From Sphingopyxis sp. RIFCSPHIGHO2_12_FULL_65_19 (GTDB lineage: Bacteria > Pseudomonadota > Alphaproteobacteria > Sphingomonadales > Sphingomonadaceae): a stretch of DNA of 33,678 nt. The position numbers were made by a program, and so were the translations under genes. The notes under the pieces were generated by a model, which was given only the letters and a program-made list of their open reading frames with translations, made no database searches and had not been told where the DNA came from. Where the stretch lies: positions 1-33,678 of the forward strand of contig NZ_MIAM01000010.1 in NCBI RefSeq assembly GCF_001830555.1, in the 5' to 3' direction. Below, piece after piece: positions 1 to 8,091 of the stretch (the stretch's first letter is position 1; every line of letters starts with the position of its first letter).

Positions 1-217
1 CGTCAGCAAGAAGGTCGGCAACGCCGTCACCCGCAACCGGATGAAGCGGCGCTTTCGCGAACTTGCGCGCGCGGCGCTGCCCGAATCGGGCATATCCGGC
101 GCCGACCATGTGCTGATCGGCCGCCCCGGCGGCAACGACATCCTCTTTGCCGAACTTGGCGAGCATCTCGATTCGGCGTTGAAGCGCGCGGCGAAGAAAT
201 TGGCCGCGAAGGCGTGA
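1..217 (+). CDS. rnpA: Ribonuclease P protein component, 3' part only
   Basis: The frame enters at base 2 and runs 71 codons to a TGA at 215-217; the start lies before the window. RnpA is the small basic subunit of RNase P, which binds the catalytic RNA and helps it trim the 5' leader from tRNA precursors. The visible part carries the family signature around VGNAVTRNRMKRRFRE, the conserved RNR-type basic helix that contacts RNA, followed by the usual weakly conserved C-terminal strand (DHVLIGRPG) and a Lys/Ala-rich tail. The following yidD and yidC genes give the common bacterial order rpmH-rnpA-yidD-yidC; rpmH would be expected just outside the left edge. The identification is firm; only completeness is unknown. 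Confidence 0.93.
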   Translation, partial: VSKKVGNAVTRNRMKRRFRELARAALPESGISGADHVLIGRPGGNDILFAELGEHLDSALKRAAKKLAAKA

Positions 218-240
218 TGCGTTTGGCCCCTCCCCTCCAT

Positions 241-268
241 CGTCACCCCGGACCTGATCGGGGTGACG
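241..268. repeat. Intergenic inverted repeat between rnpA and yidD
   Basis: Perfect 9-bp arms (cgtcacccc at 241-249 and its complement at 260-268) enclose a 10-nt loop. It lies in the 100-bp gap before yidD and has no following T-run, so it does not look like a classic terminator. From memory, sphingomonad intergenic regions often hold short palindromes of this kind, so it is probably a dispersed repeat copy or an RNA-processing hairpin. Confidence 0.6.
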
Positions 269-317
269 AAATGGGACGAATCGCGCGTGAAGTTGCGCCG
301 TTTTCCGGGGCCCCGGC

Positions 318-530
318 ATGATCGCCAAACTCCTCATCCTGATCGCGCGCGGCTGGCAAATCGGTCCCTCGCGCATCCTGCCGCCGACCTGCCGTTATTC
401 GCCCTCGTGCAGCGCCTATGCGATCACCGCGCTCCAGCGCCATGGTGCGATCAAGGGTGGCTGGCTGGCGACAAAGCGGCTATTGCGCTGCCATCCTTGG
501 GGCGGCCACGGCCACGACCCGGTGCCGTAA
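318..530 (+). CDS. yidD: YidD, membrane protein insertion efficiency factor
   Basis: This 70-residue protein matches the small YidD (DUF37) family throughout: an N-terminal amphipathic segment (MIAKLLILIARGWQIG), then the hallmark CRYSPSCSAYAITAL motif with its paired cysteines, and the C-terminal RCHPWGGHGHDPVP. YidD associates with the inner membrane and assists YidC-dependent insertion of membrane proteins. The ATG at 318 is taken as start because it gives the canonical family N terminus. The gene sits between rnpA and yidC, its usual position, 44 bp before yidC. Its length is typical and nothing is missing. Confidence 0.95.
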   Translation: MIAKLLILIARGWQIGPSRILPPTCRYSPSCSAYAITALQRHGAIKGGWLATKRLLRCHPWGGHGHDPVP

Positions 531-574
531 GGCGCCATCCCCGACATTCTTGATACGAAGAGAGACCGAAGAGC

Positions 575-2329
575 GTGGACGACAAGCGGAACATGATCGC
601 GGCAATATTGCTGTCGGTGGCTATCCTGATCGGCTGGAACTTCGTTTCGGAGACATTCTTTCCGACGCCCGACAAGCCCGACGTGACCAAGACGGTCGCC
701 GGGGCCAATGGCGCCCCCGCCGCCGCCCCGGCGGCGCAGGGCCAGCCCAGCGCCTTGCCGACGGCGGGCGCTCCCGCGGCCGCGCCGACGCAGGCGATCC
801 GCCCGGTCGAAACCGTTCTGGCGGCCGGCAATCGCGTGCCGATCGAAACCCCCGCCATCAACGGTTCGATCAACCTGGTCGGCGCGCGCATCGACGACAT
901 CACGCTCACCAAATATCGCCAGACGATCCAGAAGGATTCGCCCGCGGTGCGCCTGTTCGCGCCGGGCGGCACCCCCGCCGCCTATTTCGCCAGCCTCGGC
1001 TGGGCGGCGCAGGGCATCCAGGTGCCGAACGCCAATACGGTCTGGACCGCCACGGGCAGCAAGCTGACCCCGACGACGCCGGTGACCTTGCGCTGGGCCA
1101 ACACCACCGGCCAGACATTCCGCATCGAATATAGCATCGACGCCAATTATCTGATCACCGCGAAGCAGACGATCGCCAACACCGGCACGGCTGTCGTCAG
1201 CGCGAGCAGCTTTGCCCTGATCGACCGGCTGGGCAAGCCGACCGATCCGCACGAGCAGGATAGCATCACGATCCACGTCGGCCCGACGGGCTATCTGGAC
1301 GGCAAGTCGGTGTTCGACACCGATTATGACGATGTCGAGGAAGCGCCGAACCGCGCCGTCCGTTATAATTCGGCGGGCTGGCTCGGCTTCACCGACAAAT
1401 ATTGGCTCGCCGCCATCGTCCCGGCCAAGGGCGAACGCGTAACCGCGGCAATCAGTTCGCCCGCCGCGAACAATTACCAGACGTTGTTCGCGCGCGACTT
1501 CGCATCGGTCGCTCCGGGCACGCAGGTCACGACGACCAGCCGCATTTTCGCGGGCGCGAAAGAAGTCTACACGCTGCAGGCCTATGAGAATGATCAGGGC
1601 ATCACGCGCCTGTCGAACGCGATCGACTGGGGCTGGTTCGAATTTTTCGAGGTGCCGATCTTCAAGCTGCTCGACTGGCTGTTCAAGCAGGTCGGCAATT
1701 TCGGCGTCGCGATCATGGCGCTGACCCTGATCATCCGCTTGCTGATGTTCCCGATCGCCAACCGGCAATTTTCGTCGATGGCGCAAATGCGCCTCGTCCA
1801 GCCGAAGATGAAGGCGCTGCAGGAACGCCACAAGGACGACAAGCCCAAGATGCAGCAGGAGCTGATGAAGCTCTACAAGGACGAGAAGATCAATCCGCTC
1901 GCCGGCTGCCTGCCGATCCTGATCCAGATCCCGATCTTCTATGCCCTCTACAAGGTGCTGATGCTGACGATCGAAATGCGGCACCAGCCGTTCATCCTGT
2001 GGATCAAGGATCTGTCGGCGCCCGATCCGCTGCACATTTTGAACCTGTTCGGCCTGTTGCCTTTCACCCCGCCGTCGTTCCTCGCGATCGGCGTGCTGGC
2101 GGTGATCCTCGGCATCACCATGTGGCTCCAGTTCCGCCTCAACCCGCAGGCGACCGACCCCGTCCAGCAACAGGTGTTCAAGATCATGCCGTGGCTGTTC
2201 ATGTTCATCATGGCGCCGTTTGCGGCGGGCCTGCTCCTCTACTGGATCACCAACAATATCCTGTCGATCGGGCAGCAGCAGTGGATGTATCGCAAGTTCC
2301 CGGCGCTGAAGGCGGCCCCGGCGAAGTGA
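575..2329 (+). CDS. yidC: YidC, membrane protein insertase
   Basis: The 584-residue product is a full-length Gram-negative YidC/Oxa1/Alb3 insertase, which inserts and folds inner-membrane proteins alone or with SecYEG. An N-terminal membrane segment (about residues 5-22, NMIAAILLSVAILIGWNF) is followed by an Ala/Pro-rich linker and the large periplasmic domain (about 85-340). The conserved C-terminal insertase core (about 360-575) contains the VGNFGVAIMALTLIIRLLMFP segment, the cytoplasmic loop QPKMKALQERHKDDKPKMQQE, and NPLAGCLPILIQIPIFYALYKV. The start is GTG at 575 with a purine-rich stretch just upstream. The stop overlaps the GTG start of engB by four bases (GTGA), which suggests translational coupling. 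Confidence 0.97.
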   Translation: MDDKRNMIAAILLSVAILIGWNFVSETFFPTPDKPDVTKTVAGANGAPAAAPAAQGQPSALPTAGAPAAAPTQAIRPVETVLAAGNRVPIETPAINGSINLVGARIDDITLTKYRQTIQKDSPAVRLFAPGGTPAAYFASLGWAAQGIQVPNANTVWTATGSKLTPTTPVTLRWANTTGQTFRIEYSIDANYLITAKQTIANTGTAVVSASSFALIDRLGKPTDPHEQDSITIHVGPTGYLDGKSVFDTDYDDVEEAPNRAVRYNSAGWLGFTDKYWLAAIVPAKGERVTAAISSPAANNYQTLFARDFASVAPGTQVTTTSRIFAGAKEVYTLQAYENDQGITRLSNAIDWGWFEFFEVPIFKLLDWLFKQVGNFGVAIMALTLIIRLLMFPIANRQFSSMAQMRLVQPKMKALQERHKDDKPKMQQELMKLYKDEKINPLAGCLPILIQIPIFYALYKVLMLTIEMRHQPFILWIKDLSAPDPLHILNLFGLLPFTPPSFLAIGVLAVILGITMWLQFRLNPQATDPVQQQVFKIMPWLFMFIMAPFAAGLLLYWITNNILSIGQQQWMYRKFPALKAAPAK

Positions 2330-2988
2330 GCGAGATCGAACTCGACCCAGGCGCCGATCCCGGACGGGCGGAACGCGCGCGCAAGCTGTTTTCGGGGCCG
2401 ATCACGTTCCTGAAATCGGCGCCCGCGCTCCAGCATCTGCCCGCGCCCGGCGTGCCCGAGATTGCGTTCGCGGGCCGATCGAACGTCGGAAAATCGTCGC
2501 TGCTCAACGCGCTGACCAATCGCAACGGGCTCGCGCGCACATCGGTGACGCCGGGGCGGACGCAGGAGCTGAACTATTTCGACGTCGGCGAGAATCCGCT
2601 GATCTTTCGCCTCGTCGACATGCCCGGCTATGGCTTTGCCAAGGCGCCAAAGGATGTCGTCAAGAAATGGCGCTTCCTGATCAACGACTATCTGCGCGGG
2701 CGGGCGGTGCTGAAACGCACCTTGGTGCTGATCGACAGCCGCCACGGGATCAAGGATGTCGACCGCGACGTGCTCGAAATGCTCGACACCGCGGCGGTCA
2801 GCTATCGCATCGTGCTGACCAAGGCCGACAAGATCAAGGCCACCGAACTCGAAGCGGTGCAGGTCGCGACCGAGGCCGAAGCGCGCAAACACCCCGCCGC
2901 GCACCCGCAAGTGATCGCGACTAGCAGCGAAAAGGGCATGGGGATTGCGGAATTGCGGACGGCGGTGCTGGAAGCGGTGGAAATCTAA
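2326..2988 (+). CDS. engB: EngB/YihA, ribosome biogenesis GTP-binding protein
   Basis: A 220-residue TrmE-Era-EngA-EngB-Septin family GTPase. It shows the P-loop GRSNVGKS (about residues 50-57), a switch region ending in TPGRTQELNYF, the G3 motif DMPGYG, and the G4 motif TKAD. EngB binds GTP and takes part in large ribosomal subunit assembly; in many bacteria it is essential for division. The GTG at 2326 is chosen because it overlaps the yidC stop and gives a normal-length protein; upstream in-frame starts would lie deep inside yidC. Many alphaproteobacteria carry argB next, but here a repeat-rich gap and a glutathione transferase follow. Confidence 0.95.
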   Translation: MSEIELDPGADPGRAERARKLFSGPITFLKSAPALQHLPAPGVPEIAFAGRSNVGKSSLLNALTNRNGLARTSVTPGRTQELNYFDVGENPLIFRLVDMPGYGFAKAPKDVVKKWRFLINDYLRGRAVLKRTLVLIDSRHGIKDVDRDVLEMLDTAAVSYRIVLTKADKIKATELEAVQVATEAEARKHPAAHPQVIATSSEKGMGIAELRTAVLEAVEI

Positions 2989-2990
2989 TA

Positions 2991-3169
2991 ATCCTCTCCC
3001 CTTGCGGGAGAGGATAGGGCAGGTTGCGGGCTTGCCCGCTACCGAACCTTGGAGAGGGGTTGCGGCCCTTCAGGCCGCGCGAGCCTTCGGCTCGCATCAC
3101 CCTCTCCCAGCTTCGACTAGCCAGCAAGCTGGCAAGTCTGCGCAACCCTCCCCCGTCAAAGGGGGAGGG
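2991..3169. repeat. Composite intergenic element of six perfect hairpins
   Basis: The gap between engB and the next gene is packed with palindromes. They are a 10-bp stem at 2991-3000/3006-3015, a 6-bp stem at 3026-3031/3034-3039, a 6-bp stem at 3062-3067/3073-3078, a 7-bp stem at 3079-3085/3089-3095, a 6-bp stem at 3120-3125/3128-3133, and a 9-bp stem at 3146-3154/3161-3169. In addition ggagaggg near 3051 can pair with ccctctcc near 3100, enclosing the two central hairpins. No coding frame explains it. Related G/C-tract stems occur at 9554-9686 and about 17231-17257, so this looks like a dispersed sphingomonad-type intergenic repeat. Confidence 0.75.
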
Positions 3170-3182
3170 AAAAGGAGATCGC

Positions 3183-3854
3183 ATGAAACTGTTCATCGGC
3201 AACAAGGCCTACTCCAGCTGGAGCCTGCGCGGCTGGCTCGCGGTCAAGCACAGCGGCCTGCCGTTCGAGGAAGTCACCGTCCCGCTCTATGACGAGCAAT
3301 GGAGCCAGCGGCGCGAAGGCGACGAGTTCGCGCCGTCGGGCGGCAAGGTCCCGATCCTGTGGGACGGCGACGATATCGTCGTGTGGGACAGCCTGGCGAT
3401 CATCGACTATCTCAACGAAAAGACCGGCGGCACCAAGGCTTTCTGGCCCGAAGACATGGCGGCGCGGGCGATGGCGCGGTCGATGGCCGCCGAAATGCAT
3501 TCCAGCTTTGCCGCGCTCCGCCGCAACCACAGCATGAACATCCGGCGCATCTATCCCGCCGCCGACCTGCTGCCCGAAGTGCAGGCCGATATCGTCCGCA
3601 TCTTCCAGATCTGGGCCGAGGCACGCGCGCGCTTCGGCGGCGAAGGCGATTTCCTCTTTGGCAACTGGTCGGCGGCCGACATCATGTTCGCGCCGGTCGT
3701 CACGCGCTTCATCACCTACTCGATCCCGCTGCCGCGCTTTGCCGCCGCTTATGCCCAGGCGGTAATCAGCCACCCGTGCATGCAGGAATGGATCGGCGGC
3801 GCGCAGGCCGAAGACTGGATCATCGAAAAGTTCGAGGGCACGCCGTCAGCCTAG
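3183..3854 (+). CDS. Glutathione S-transferase family protein
   Basis: A 223-residue two-domain GST-like protein. The N-terminal thioredoxin-like domain (about 1-80) opens with MKLFIGNKAYSSWSLRGW, where the SSWS stretch is the likely glutathione-activating region. It continues to the cis-proline turn GGKVPILW and the glutathione-contacting WDSLAIIDYL segment. The C-terminal helical domain contains NWSAADIMFAPVVTRF, the usual N-capping/hydrophobic staple region. Such proteins conjugate or reduce electrophiles with glutathione; the actual substrate cannot be read here. ATG 3183 is preferred over upstream in-frame codons because AGGAG at 3173-3177 lies five bases before it and the upstream part is repeat DNA. 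Its stop shares four bases with the stop of the convergent LysE gene. Confidence 0.88.
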   Translation: MKLFIGNKAYSSWSLRGWLAVKHSGLPFEEVTVPLYDEQWSQRREGDEFAPSGGKVPILWDGDDIVVWDSLAIIDYLNEKTGGTKAFWPEDMAARAMARSMAAEMHSSFAALRRNHSMNIRRIYPAADLLPEVQADIVRIFQIWAEARARFGGEGDFLFGNWSAADIMFAPVVTRFITYSIPLPRFAAAYAQAVISHPCMQEWIGGAQAEDWIIEKFEGTPSA

Positions 3855-4471
3855 CTCCCCGCCGACGCCGCGAACCAGATCGCCACCCCGACCATAGCGA
3901 GCGCCAGCAGGCGACGGATCGTCCGCGTGCGCACCGGATCACTCAGCCATCCCCCGATCCGGCTGGCTCCAAGGACAATCGCCAGATGGACGGCCGTAGC
4001 GATAACAATGCTGACCAGTGCGAGTGCAAGCGCCACCGCGAAGCCCGGTATCTCTCCGCCATTGAACTGGGGAATGACGACGACAAAGAAGAGCATCGCT
4101 TTTGGATTGAGCAAATTGACCGTCAGGCCCGACAGGAAATGCCGTCGCGATCGGCCGGGAGCGCCAAGGATCGCCGGCGAATTTTCGCCTGCATCGTGCC
4201 AGCTTTGCCAGGCCAGCCACAATAGAAAGGCCGCACCACCCCAGCGCAGCGCCTGAGCCAGCGCCGCGCTTTCGGCAACGATGTAAGCGATACCGAACGC
4301 AGCGGCCAGCGCGTTCACGAACAGGCCGATGGCAACCCCCGCCGTTGCCGCCAGCCCCGACCGGCGCCCTTCGCCCAGCGACAATGCCGCGAGCCACGCC
4401 ATGTTCGGGCCCGGGGTCAATTCGATCAACAGCACCGCCAGCGCGAAACCAAGCCAGTCGGCAGCGCTCAT
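3851..4471 (-). CDS. LysE/RhtB family amino-acid exporter
   Basis: A 206-residue integral membrane protein with about six hydrophobic segments. It has the family's N-terminal signature ELTPGPNMAWLAALSLGEGRR (about residues 17-37) and a mid-protein hydrophilic loop followed by GLTVNLLNPKAMLFFVVVIPQF. Members export amino acids such as lysine, threonine or homoserine lactone; the substrate is not deducible. The ATG at 4471 overlaps the stop of the upstream cupin gene (ATGA, 4468-4471), so the two are probably co-translated. The gene ends tail to tail with the GST gene, sharing the palindrome ctag at 3851-3854, which leaves no room for a terminator between them. Confidence 0.88.
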   Translation of the reverse strand: MSAADWLGFALAVLLIELTPGPNMAWLAALSLGEGRRSGLAATAGVAIGLFVNALAAAFGIAYIVAESAALAQALRWGGAAFLLWLAWQSWHDAGENSPAILGAPGRSRRHFLSGLTVNLLNPKAMLFFVVVIPQFNGGEIPGFAVALALALVSIVIATAVHLAIVLGASRIGGWLSDPVRTRTIRRLLALAMVGVAIWFAASAGS

Positions 4472-4935
4472 GGAATCCGCGTCGTCGGATAGGGCGTGCC
4501 GTCCTTATGGAAATAGCCGTCGGGCGTGAACATCATGTCGATGTCCGAATAGCCGCCGCCGGTGTCATATTTCTTGCCGCCGCCGAGCGCGACGAACACG
4601 CAGTCGGCGTTCGATTCGTTGATCAGGTGATGGCCGTTGGCGCTGCCTTTCGGCCACACCGCAATATCGCCGGGTCGCATGGTTTGTCGCCCGTCGTCCT
4701 CGACCAGCACCGCCTCGCCCGATATCATCACCAGCATCTCGTCCTCGCCGTCGTGCCAGTGGCGCTGCGACGACCAGGCACCGGGTTTCAGCACGACATG
4801 GCTCGCGGCGAAATCGCTGAGGCCGGTGGGCGGCGCAAGGCGGCGATACCAGCGCCCCTGCACGGGCGCGTCATAGGGCGGGGGATAGCCGGTGGTGTTG
4901 GTTTGCGGAATGGTGTCGAGGTCGAGTTTGGGCAT
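4468..4935 (-). CDS. Cupin domain protein
   Basis: A 155-residue single-domain cupin. The metal-binding motif 1 reads SQRHWHDGEDEMLVMISGE, supplying two histidines and a glutamate, and motif 2 is PGDIAVWPKGSANGHHLIN with a further histidine. This indicates a mononuclear-metal beta-barrel, either an enzyme or a small-molecule-binding protein. Nothing in the sequence fixes the substrate. The ATG at 4935 is chosen because it begins MPKLDLDTIP, a natural cupin N terminus, and because upstream sequence belongs to an intergenic repeat; agga-like purines precede it on the reverse strand. It is coupled by a 4-base overlap to the LysE-type exporter, so the pair may act on the same compound (inference). 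Confidence 0.82.
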   Translation of the reverse strand: MPKLDLDTIPQTNTTGYPPPYDAPVQGRWYRRLAPPTGLSDFAASHVVLKPGAWSSQRHWHDGEDEMLVMISGEAVLVEDDGRQTMRPGDIAVWPKGSANGHHLINESNADCVFVALGGGKKYDTGGGYSDIDMMFTPDGYFHKDGTPYPTTRIP

Positions 4936-4959
4936 GGCAATCCTCCTGCCTCCCTCTTG

Positions 4960-5041
4960 CCGTTCGCATCGAGTGAAGTCGAGATGCCCGTCGGGACGGC
5001 GCAAGGACGATTGGTGTCTCGACTTCGCTCGACACGAACGG
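4960..5041. repeat. Long imperfect inverted repeat upstream of dapE
   Basis: Two 25-nt arms (4960-4984 and 5017-5041) are complementary at 22 of 25 positions and are separated by 32 nt. The core tcgag(t/c)gaagtcgaga resembles an intergenic palindrome I recall as abundant in sphingomonad genomes. It lies between the divergently oriented cupin and dapE starts and ends only 13 bases before the dapE ATG. Confidence 0.75.
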
Positions 5042-5054
5042 ATAAAGGGCGTTG

Positions 5055-6188
5055 ATGACGACAATGACCGACCCCCTCGAACTCGCCCAGGCGCTGATCG
5101 CCGCGCCGAGCGTCACGCCCGCCACCGGCGCCGTGTTCGACGCGCTGGAGGCTGCGCTCGCGCCGCTCGGTTTCACCGTCGAGCGGTTCATCGACGGGAT
5201 CGAGCCCGACGGGCCGGTCGAAAACCTGCTGGCGGTGCGGCGGGGCAGCGGTCCCGTCCATTTTGGTTTTGCCGGGCATCTCGACGTCGTGCCGCCCGGT
5301 GTCGGCTGGACCGGCGACGCCTTTGCCCCCGAAATCCGCGGCGATTTTCTCTATGGCCGCGGCGCGGTCGACATGAAGGGATCGATCGCCGCGTTCGTTG
5401 CCGCCGCCGCCGCGACGCCGGTCGAGGCGGGAACGATCAGCCTGATCATCACCGGCGACGAGGAAGGCCCGGCGATCTTCGGCACCCGCGCGTTGATGGA
5501 ACATATGGATGCGCGCGGCATCCGGCCCGACATGATCGTCGTCGGCGAACCGACGTCGGTGAGCCGGCTGGGCGACATCGTGAAGATCGGGCGGCGCGGA
5601 TCGGTCAATATCTGGATCGACGTGCCGGGGACGCAGGGGCATGTCGCTTACCCGCACCTCGCCGACAATCCGATCCCCAAGCTGGTCAAGATCTTGTCGG
5701 AGATCGATTCGGTCAGCCTCGACGCCGGGACCGACTGGTTCCAGCCGTCGAACATCGAATTTACCGACATCGAGGTCGGCAACGGCGCGACCAACGTCAT
5801 TCCCGCTTCGGCACGCGCGCGGCTGTCGATCCGCTTCAACGACCGGCATCGCGGCGCCGATCTGGTCGCGATGGTCGAACGCATCGCGCAGGATGTCGAA
5901 CCGAACGCCAAAGTGGTCGGCAAGGTTTCGGGCGAAGCCTTCCTGACCCCGCCGGGCGACCTGTCGGCGCTGGTTGCCGAAGCCATCCACGCCGAAACCG
6001 ATGTCATGCCCGACATGTCGACCACCGGCGGCACGTCGGATGCACGCTTCCTCCACGCGCTCTGCCCGGTGGTCGAATTCGGGCTGACCAATGCGACCAT
6101 GCACAAGCTGGACGAAGCGGTGGCGGTGGCGGATATCCGCACGTTGACGGCGATTTATCGCGGCATATTGATGCGCGCTTTCCTCTAA
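5055..6188 (+). CDS. dapE: Succinyl-diaminopimelate desuccinylase
   Basis: A 377-residue M20 family metallohydrolase, the usual DapE length. It hydrolyses N-succinyl-LL-diaminopimelate to succinate and LL-diaminopimelate in lysine and peptidoglycan precursor synthesis. The di-zinc ligands and catalytic residues are visible: H75 and D77 in GFAGHLDVVPPG, D106 in GRGAVDMKGS, the catalytic/ligand pair E136-E137 in ITGDEEGPA, and the C-terminal TTGGTSDARF. The ATG at 5055 has aaaggg five bases upstream; a second in-frame ATG at 5064 is possible. The gene converges on the Smr gene, and the two stops overlap (ctaa, 6185-6188). Confidence 0.95.
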   Translation: MTTMTDPLELAQALIAAPSVTPATGAVFDALEAALAPLGFTVERFIDGIEPDGPVENLLAVRRGSGPVHFGFAGHLDVVPPGVGWTGDAFAPEIRGDFLYGRGAVDMKGSIAAFVAAAAATPVEAGTISLIITGDEEGPAIFGTRALMEHMDARGIRPDMIVVGEPTSVSRLGDIVKIGRRGSVNIWIDVPGTQGHVAYPHLADNPIPKLVKILSEIDSVSLDAGTDWFQPSNIEFTDIEVGNGATNVIPASARARLSIRFNDRHRGADLVAMVERIAQDVEPNAKVVGKVSGEAFLTPPGDLSALVAEAIHAETDVMPDMSTTGGTSDARFLHALCPVVEFGLTNATMHKLDEAVAVADIRTLTAIYRGILMRAFL

Positions 6189-6760
6189 TCCTCGCGCGCC
6201 CGGCGCAATATCACATAGACCGCACCCGCGCCGCCGTGGCTGATATGCGCGGGGCGCAGCGCGACGATCTGGTCGGCGTGGGGTGAATAGGCAAGCCAGT
6301 CGGGCAACGACGCGCGGATCGCGCCGCGCGGGCGCGGGTCGCCGTGCATCTGCGGCAGGCGGTCGGCGCCCGGACGCAGCCGCCCTGCGACCACGAGCAA
6401 CACGCGCGCACCGCGCATCAGCGCCCGCCCGACCGCATCGTCCAGCAGGGCCTGCGCCGAGGCGAGGCTATGGCCGTGGAGGTCGATGCTGAGGTCAGGG
6501 CGGACGAGCCCCTTGCGCAGCCGCCGGTCCCAATGGCCGTCGAGCGTGGCCGCCTGGTGGGTGCGGCGCGGCGGCGGCAGTTTCGTCGCGGGACGCGGTG
6601 CGGCAGCGGGGGCGGCGGTGCTGCGCGGGGTCGGTTTCGGGGGGCTGACGGTCGGCGGTGCGACCGGCGCGAGCGGCGCCTTTGCCTTGGCGAGCGGCTT
6701 TACCGTCGCGGCGACCTTTTTCCACAGCGCGCTTTCCTCGGGGGCGAGGCGACGCGGCAC
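6185..6760 (-). CDS. Smr (MutS2 C-terminal) domain protein
   Basis: A 191-residue protein with a basic Ala/Pro/Lys-rich N-terminal half (to about residue 75) that looks disordered, followed by a C-terminal Smr domain. The domain shows the two landmark motifs, DLHGHSLASA (about 100-109) and HISHGGAGAVYVILRR near the C terminus. Stand-alone Smr proteins bind or cleave nucleic acids, and some act on RNA at stalled ribosomes; the role here is unknown. The GTG at 6760 starts just after the mltA stop, so this is the third gene of a Tim44-like - mltA - Smr transcription unit. It has no terminator before dapE. Confidence 0.85.
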   Translation of the reverse strand: MPRRLAPEESALWKKVAATVKPLAKAKAPLAPVAPPTVSPPKPTPRSTAAPAAAPRPATKLPPPRRTHQAATLDGHWDRRLRKGLVRPDLSIDLHGHSLASAQALLDDAVGRALMRGARVLLVVAGRLRPGADRLPQMHGDPRPRGAIRASLPDWLAYSPHADQIVALRPAHISHGGAGAVYVILRRARED

Positions 6761-6761
6761 A

Positions 6762-8087
6762 TCAAGCCGCCGGGATCAGCCGCGCGATGCTGGCGCGCGG
6801 AAGCAGCAGCAGCGCCGAACCGCGCGCCGCCATCCCGCCGGCGATTGCCCGGGCATCGTCGCCCGCGCCCCAGAAGCTGTCGAAACGGTTGGCGCCCTTG
6901 ATCGCGCCGCCAGTGTCCTGGGCGATCCACAGCCCGTTCGGCTCGGCGCGGTCGAGCGAGAGAAAAACGGGCGCGCCGAGCGGCACATATTTGGGATCGG
7001 CGGCGACACTGGCGCGGCCGGTGACGGGCACGCCCAATGCACCGAGCGGGCCGGGCCCCGTGAGTTCGCGGAAAAAGACCCAGCTCGGATTCTCGTTCAT
7101 CACCGCCGCGCCGCGCACCGGGTCGGCGCGCAGATAATCGAGAATGCCCTGCATCGACGCCTGGCCGCGCTGCAACTCGCCCCGATCGAGCAGCAGCTTG
7201 CCGATACCGACATAGCCGCGGCCGTTTTGCGTGTCGTAACCAATGCGCATGACGTCGCCATCGGGAAGGCGCAGGCGACCCGACCCCTGGATTTGCAGGA
7301 AGAAGAATTCGGCGGCGTCGGCGGCATAAGCGATTTCGAGCCCGCGCCCGTCGAGCGCCCCGCTTTCGATCGCGGCGCGGTCGTAATAGCGTCCCAAATT
7401 GCCGCCATCGACGCGGCCCCGGATCTTGCGGCCCTTCAAATCGTCAGCGAATTGGCCGAGGTCGACTTCGATCAGGTCGGCGGGGCGGCGATAAATGGGG
7501 ACGTCATAGCCGGGCTGCTTTGTACGCGAGGCGGCGATTTCGGGTTCATAATAGCCGGTGACGAAGGCCGTGCCCGGGCCGACCTGCACCGTGCCGAAAT
7601 GGCGGGCGAAGAAGTCCGAGGCATCATCGTCGGCCCAGCTTTTCGCCGCGGCGCAGCTCTCGGCCCAATCGGCACCCTGCGTCAGGCCGCTGGTGTCGGC
7701 GCGGCGCTGGACCGACGGGCAGCTGATCCGAAAGGCGACCAGCGCCGCCGCCGCCTGCTGCGCGGTAACGCCGAGCGCCGCGAAATCGGGACCGGCGATC
7801 ACGCCACTTGCCGCCGCGGTCGCCGCCTCGACCGGAACCGCTGGCGCCGGAAGCGGTGCGCGCGCGACCGCGGGGACGGGCTGGGCCGCGGCTGCCGGAC
7901 GCTCCGACGGGCGCGGCACATAGGGGCGCGGCGTTCCGACCGGCCGCGGCGGCGCGGGGTTGGCGATTGCGGGGGGGATGCGGTCCGTCGCGGGAACGAC
8001 CGAAGCGCAGCCCGAAAGCAGCGGCAGCGCGGCGAGCAACACCAATCCGAAAGCGAGCGCGCGCGGCGCCGCGACGGTCAGGATCAC
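6762..8087 (-). CDS. mltA: Membrane-bound lytic murein transglycosylase A
   Basis: A 441-residue lipoprotein. The signal peptide ends in LLSGC with the lipidated cysteine at about residue 27, and Ala at +2 predicts outer-membrane sorting. After a Pro/Ala-rich linker comes the MltA domain with FVTGYYEPEIAASR and FFFLQIQGSGRLRLPDG, then the C-terminal 3D domain, IAQDTGGAIKGANRFDSFWG, containing the catalytic-type aspartates. MltA cleaves glycan strands of peptidoglycan to 1,6-anhydro-muropeptides during wall turnover. The start is GTG 8087, four bases after the stop of the Tim44-like gene. It shares its operon with the Smr gene downstream. Confidence 0.93.
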   Translation of the reverse strand: MILTVAAPRALAFGLVLLAALPLLSGCASVVPATDRIPPAIANPAPPRPVGTPRPYVPRPSERPAAAAQPVPAVARAPLPAPAVPVEAATAAASGVIAGPDFAALGVTAQQAAAALVAFRISCPSVQRRADTSGLTQGADWAESCAAAKSWADDDASDFFARHFGTVQVGPGTAFVTGYYEPEIAASRTKQPGYDVPIYRRPADLIEVDLGQFADDLKGRKIRGRVDGGNLGRYYDRAAIESGALDGRGLEIAYAADAAEFFFLQIQGSGRLRLPDGDVMRIGYDTQNGRGYVGIGKLLLDRGELQRGQASMQGILDYLRADPVRGAAVMNENPSWVFFRELTGPGPLGALGVPVTGRASVAADPKYVPLGAPVFLSLDRAEPNGLWIAQDTGGAIKGANRFDSFWGAGDDARAIAGGMAARGSALLLLPRASIARLIPAA

Positions 8088-8091
8088 CAGC

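Noticed and set aside
416..2170. Long reverse-strand open frame opposite yidC (584 codons)
   Set aside because: It is the codon-bias shadow of a high-GC gene: composition is His/Arg/Asp/Gln rich and low complexity, with no family motif, while the forward strand encodes an unmistakable YidC.
3024..3182. N-terminal extension of the GST gene to 3024
   Set aside because: The extra residues are translated repeat hairpins; ATG 3183 has its own AGGAG and the family N terminus.
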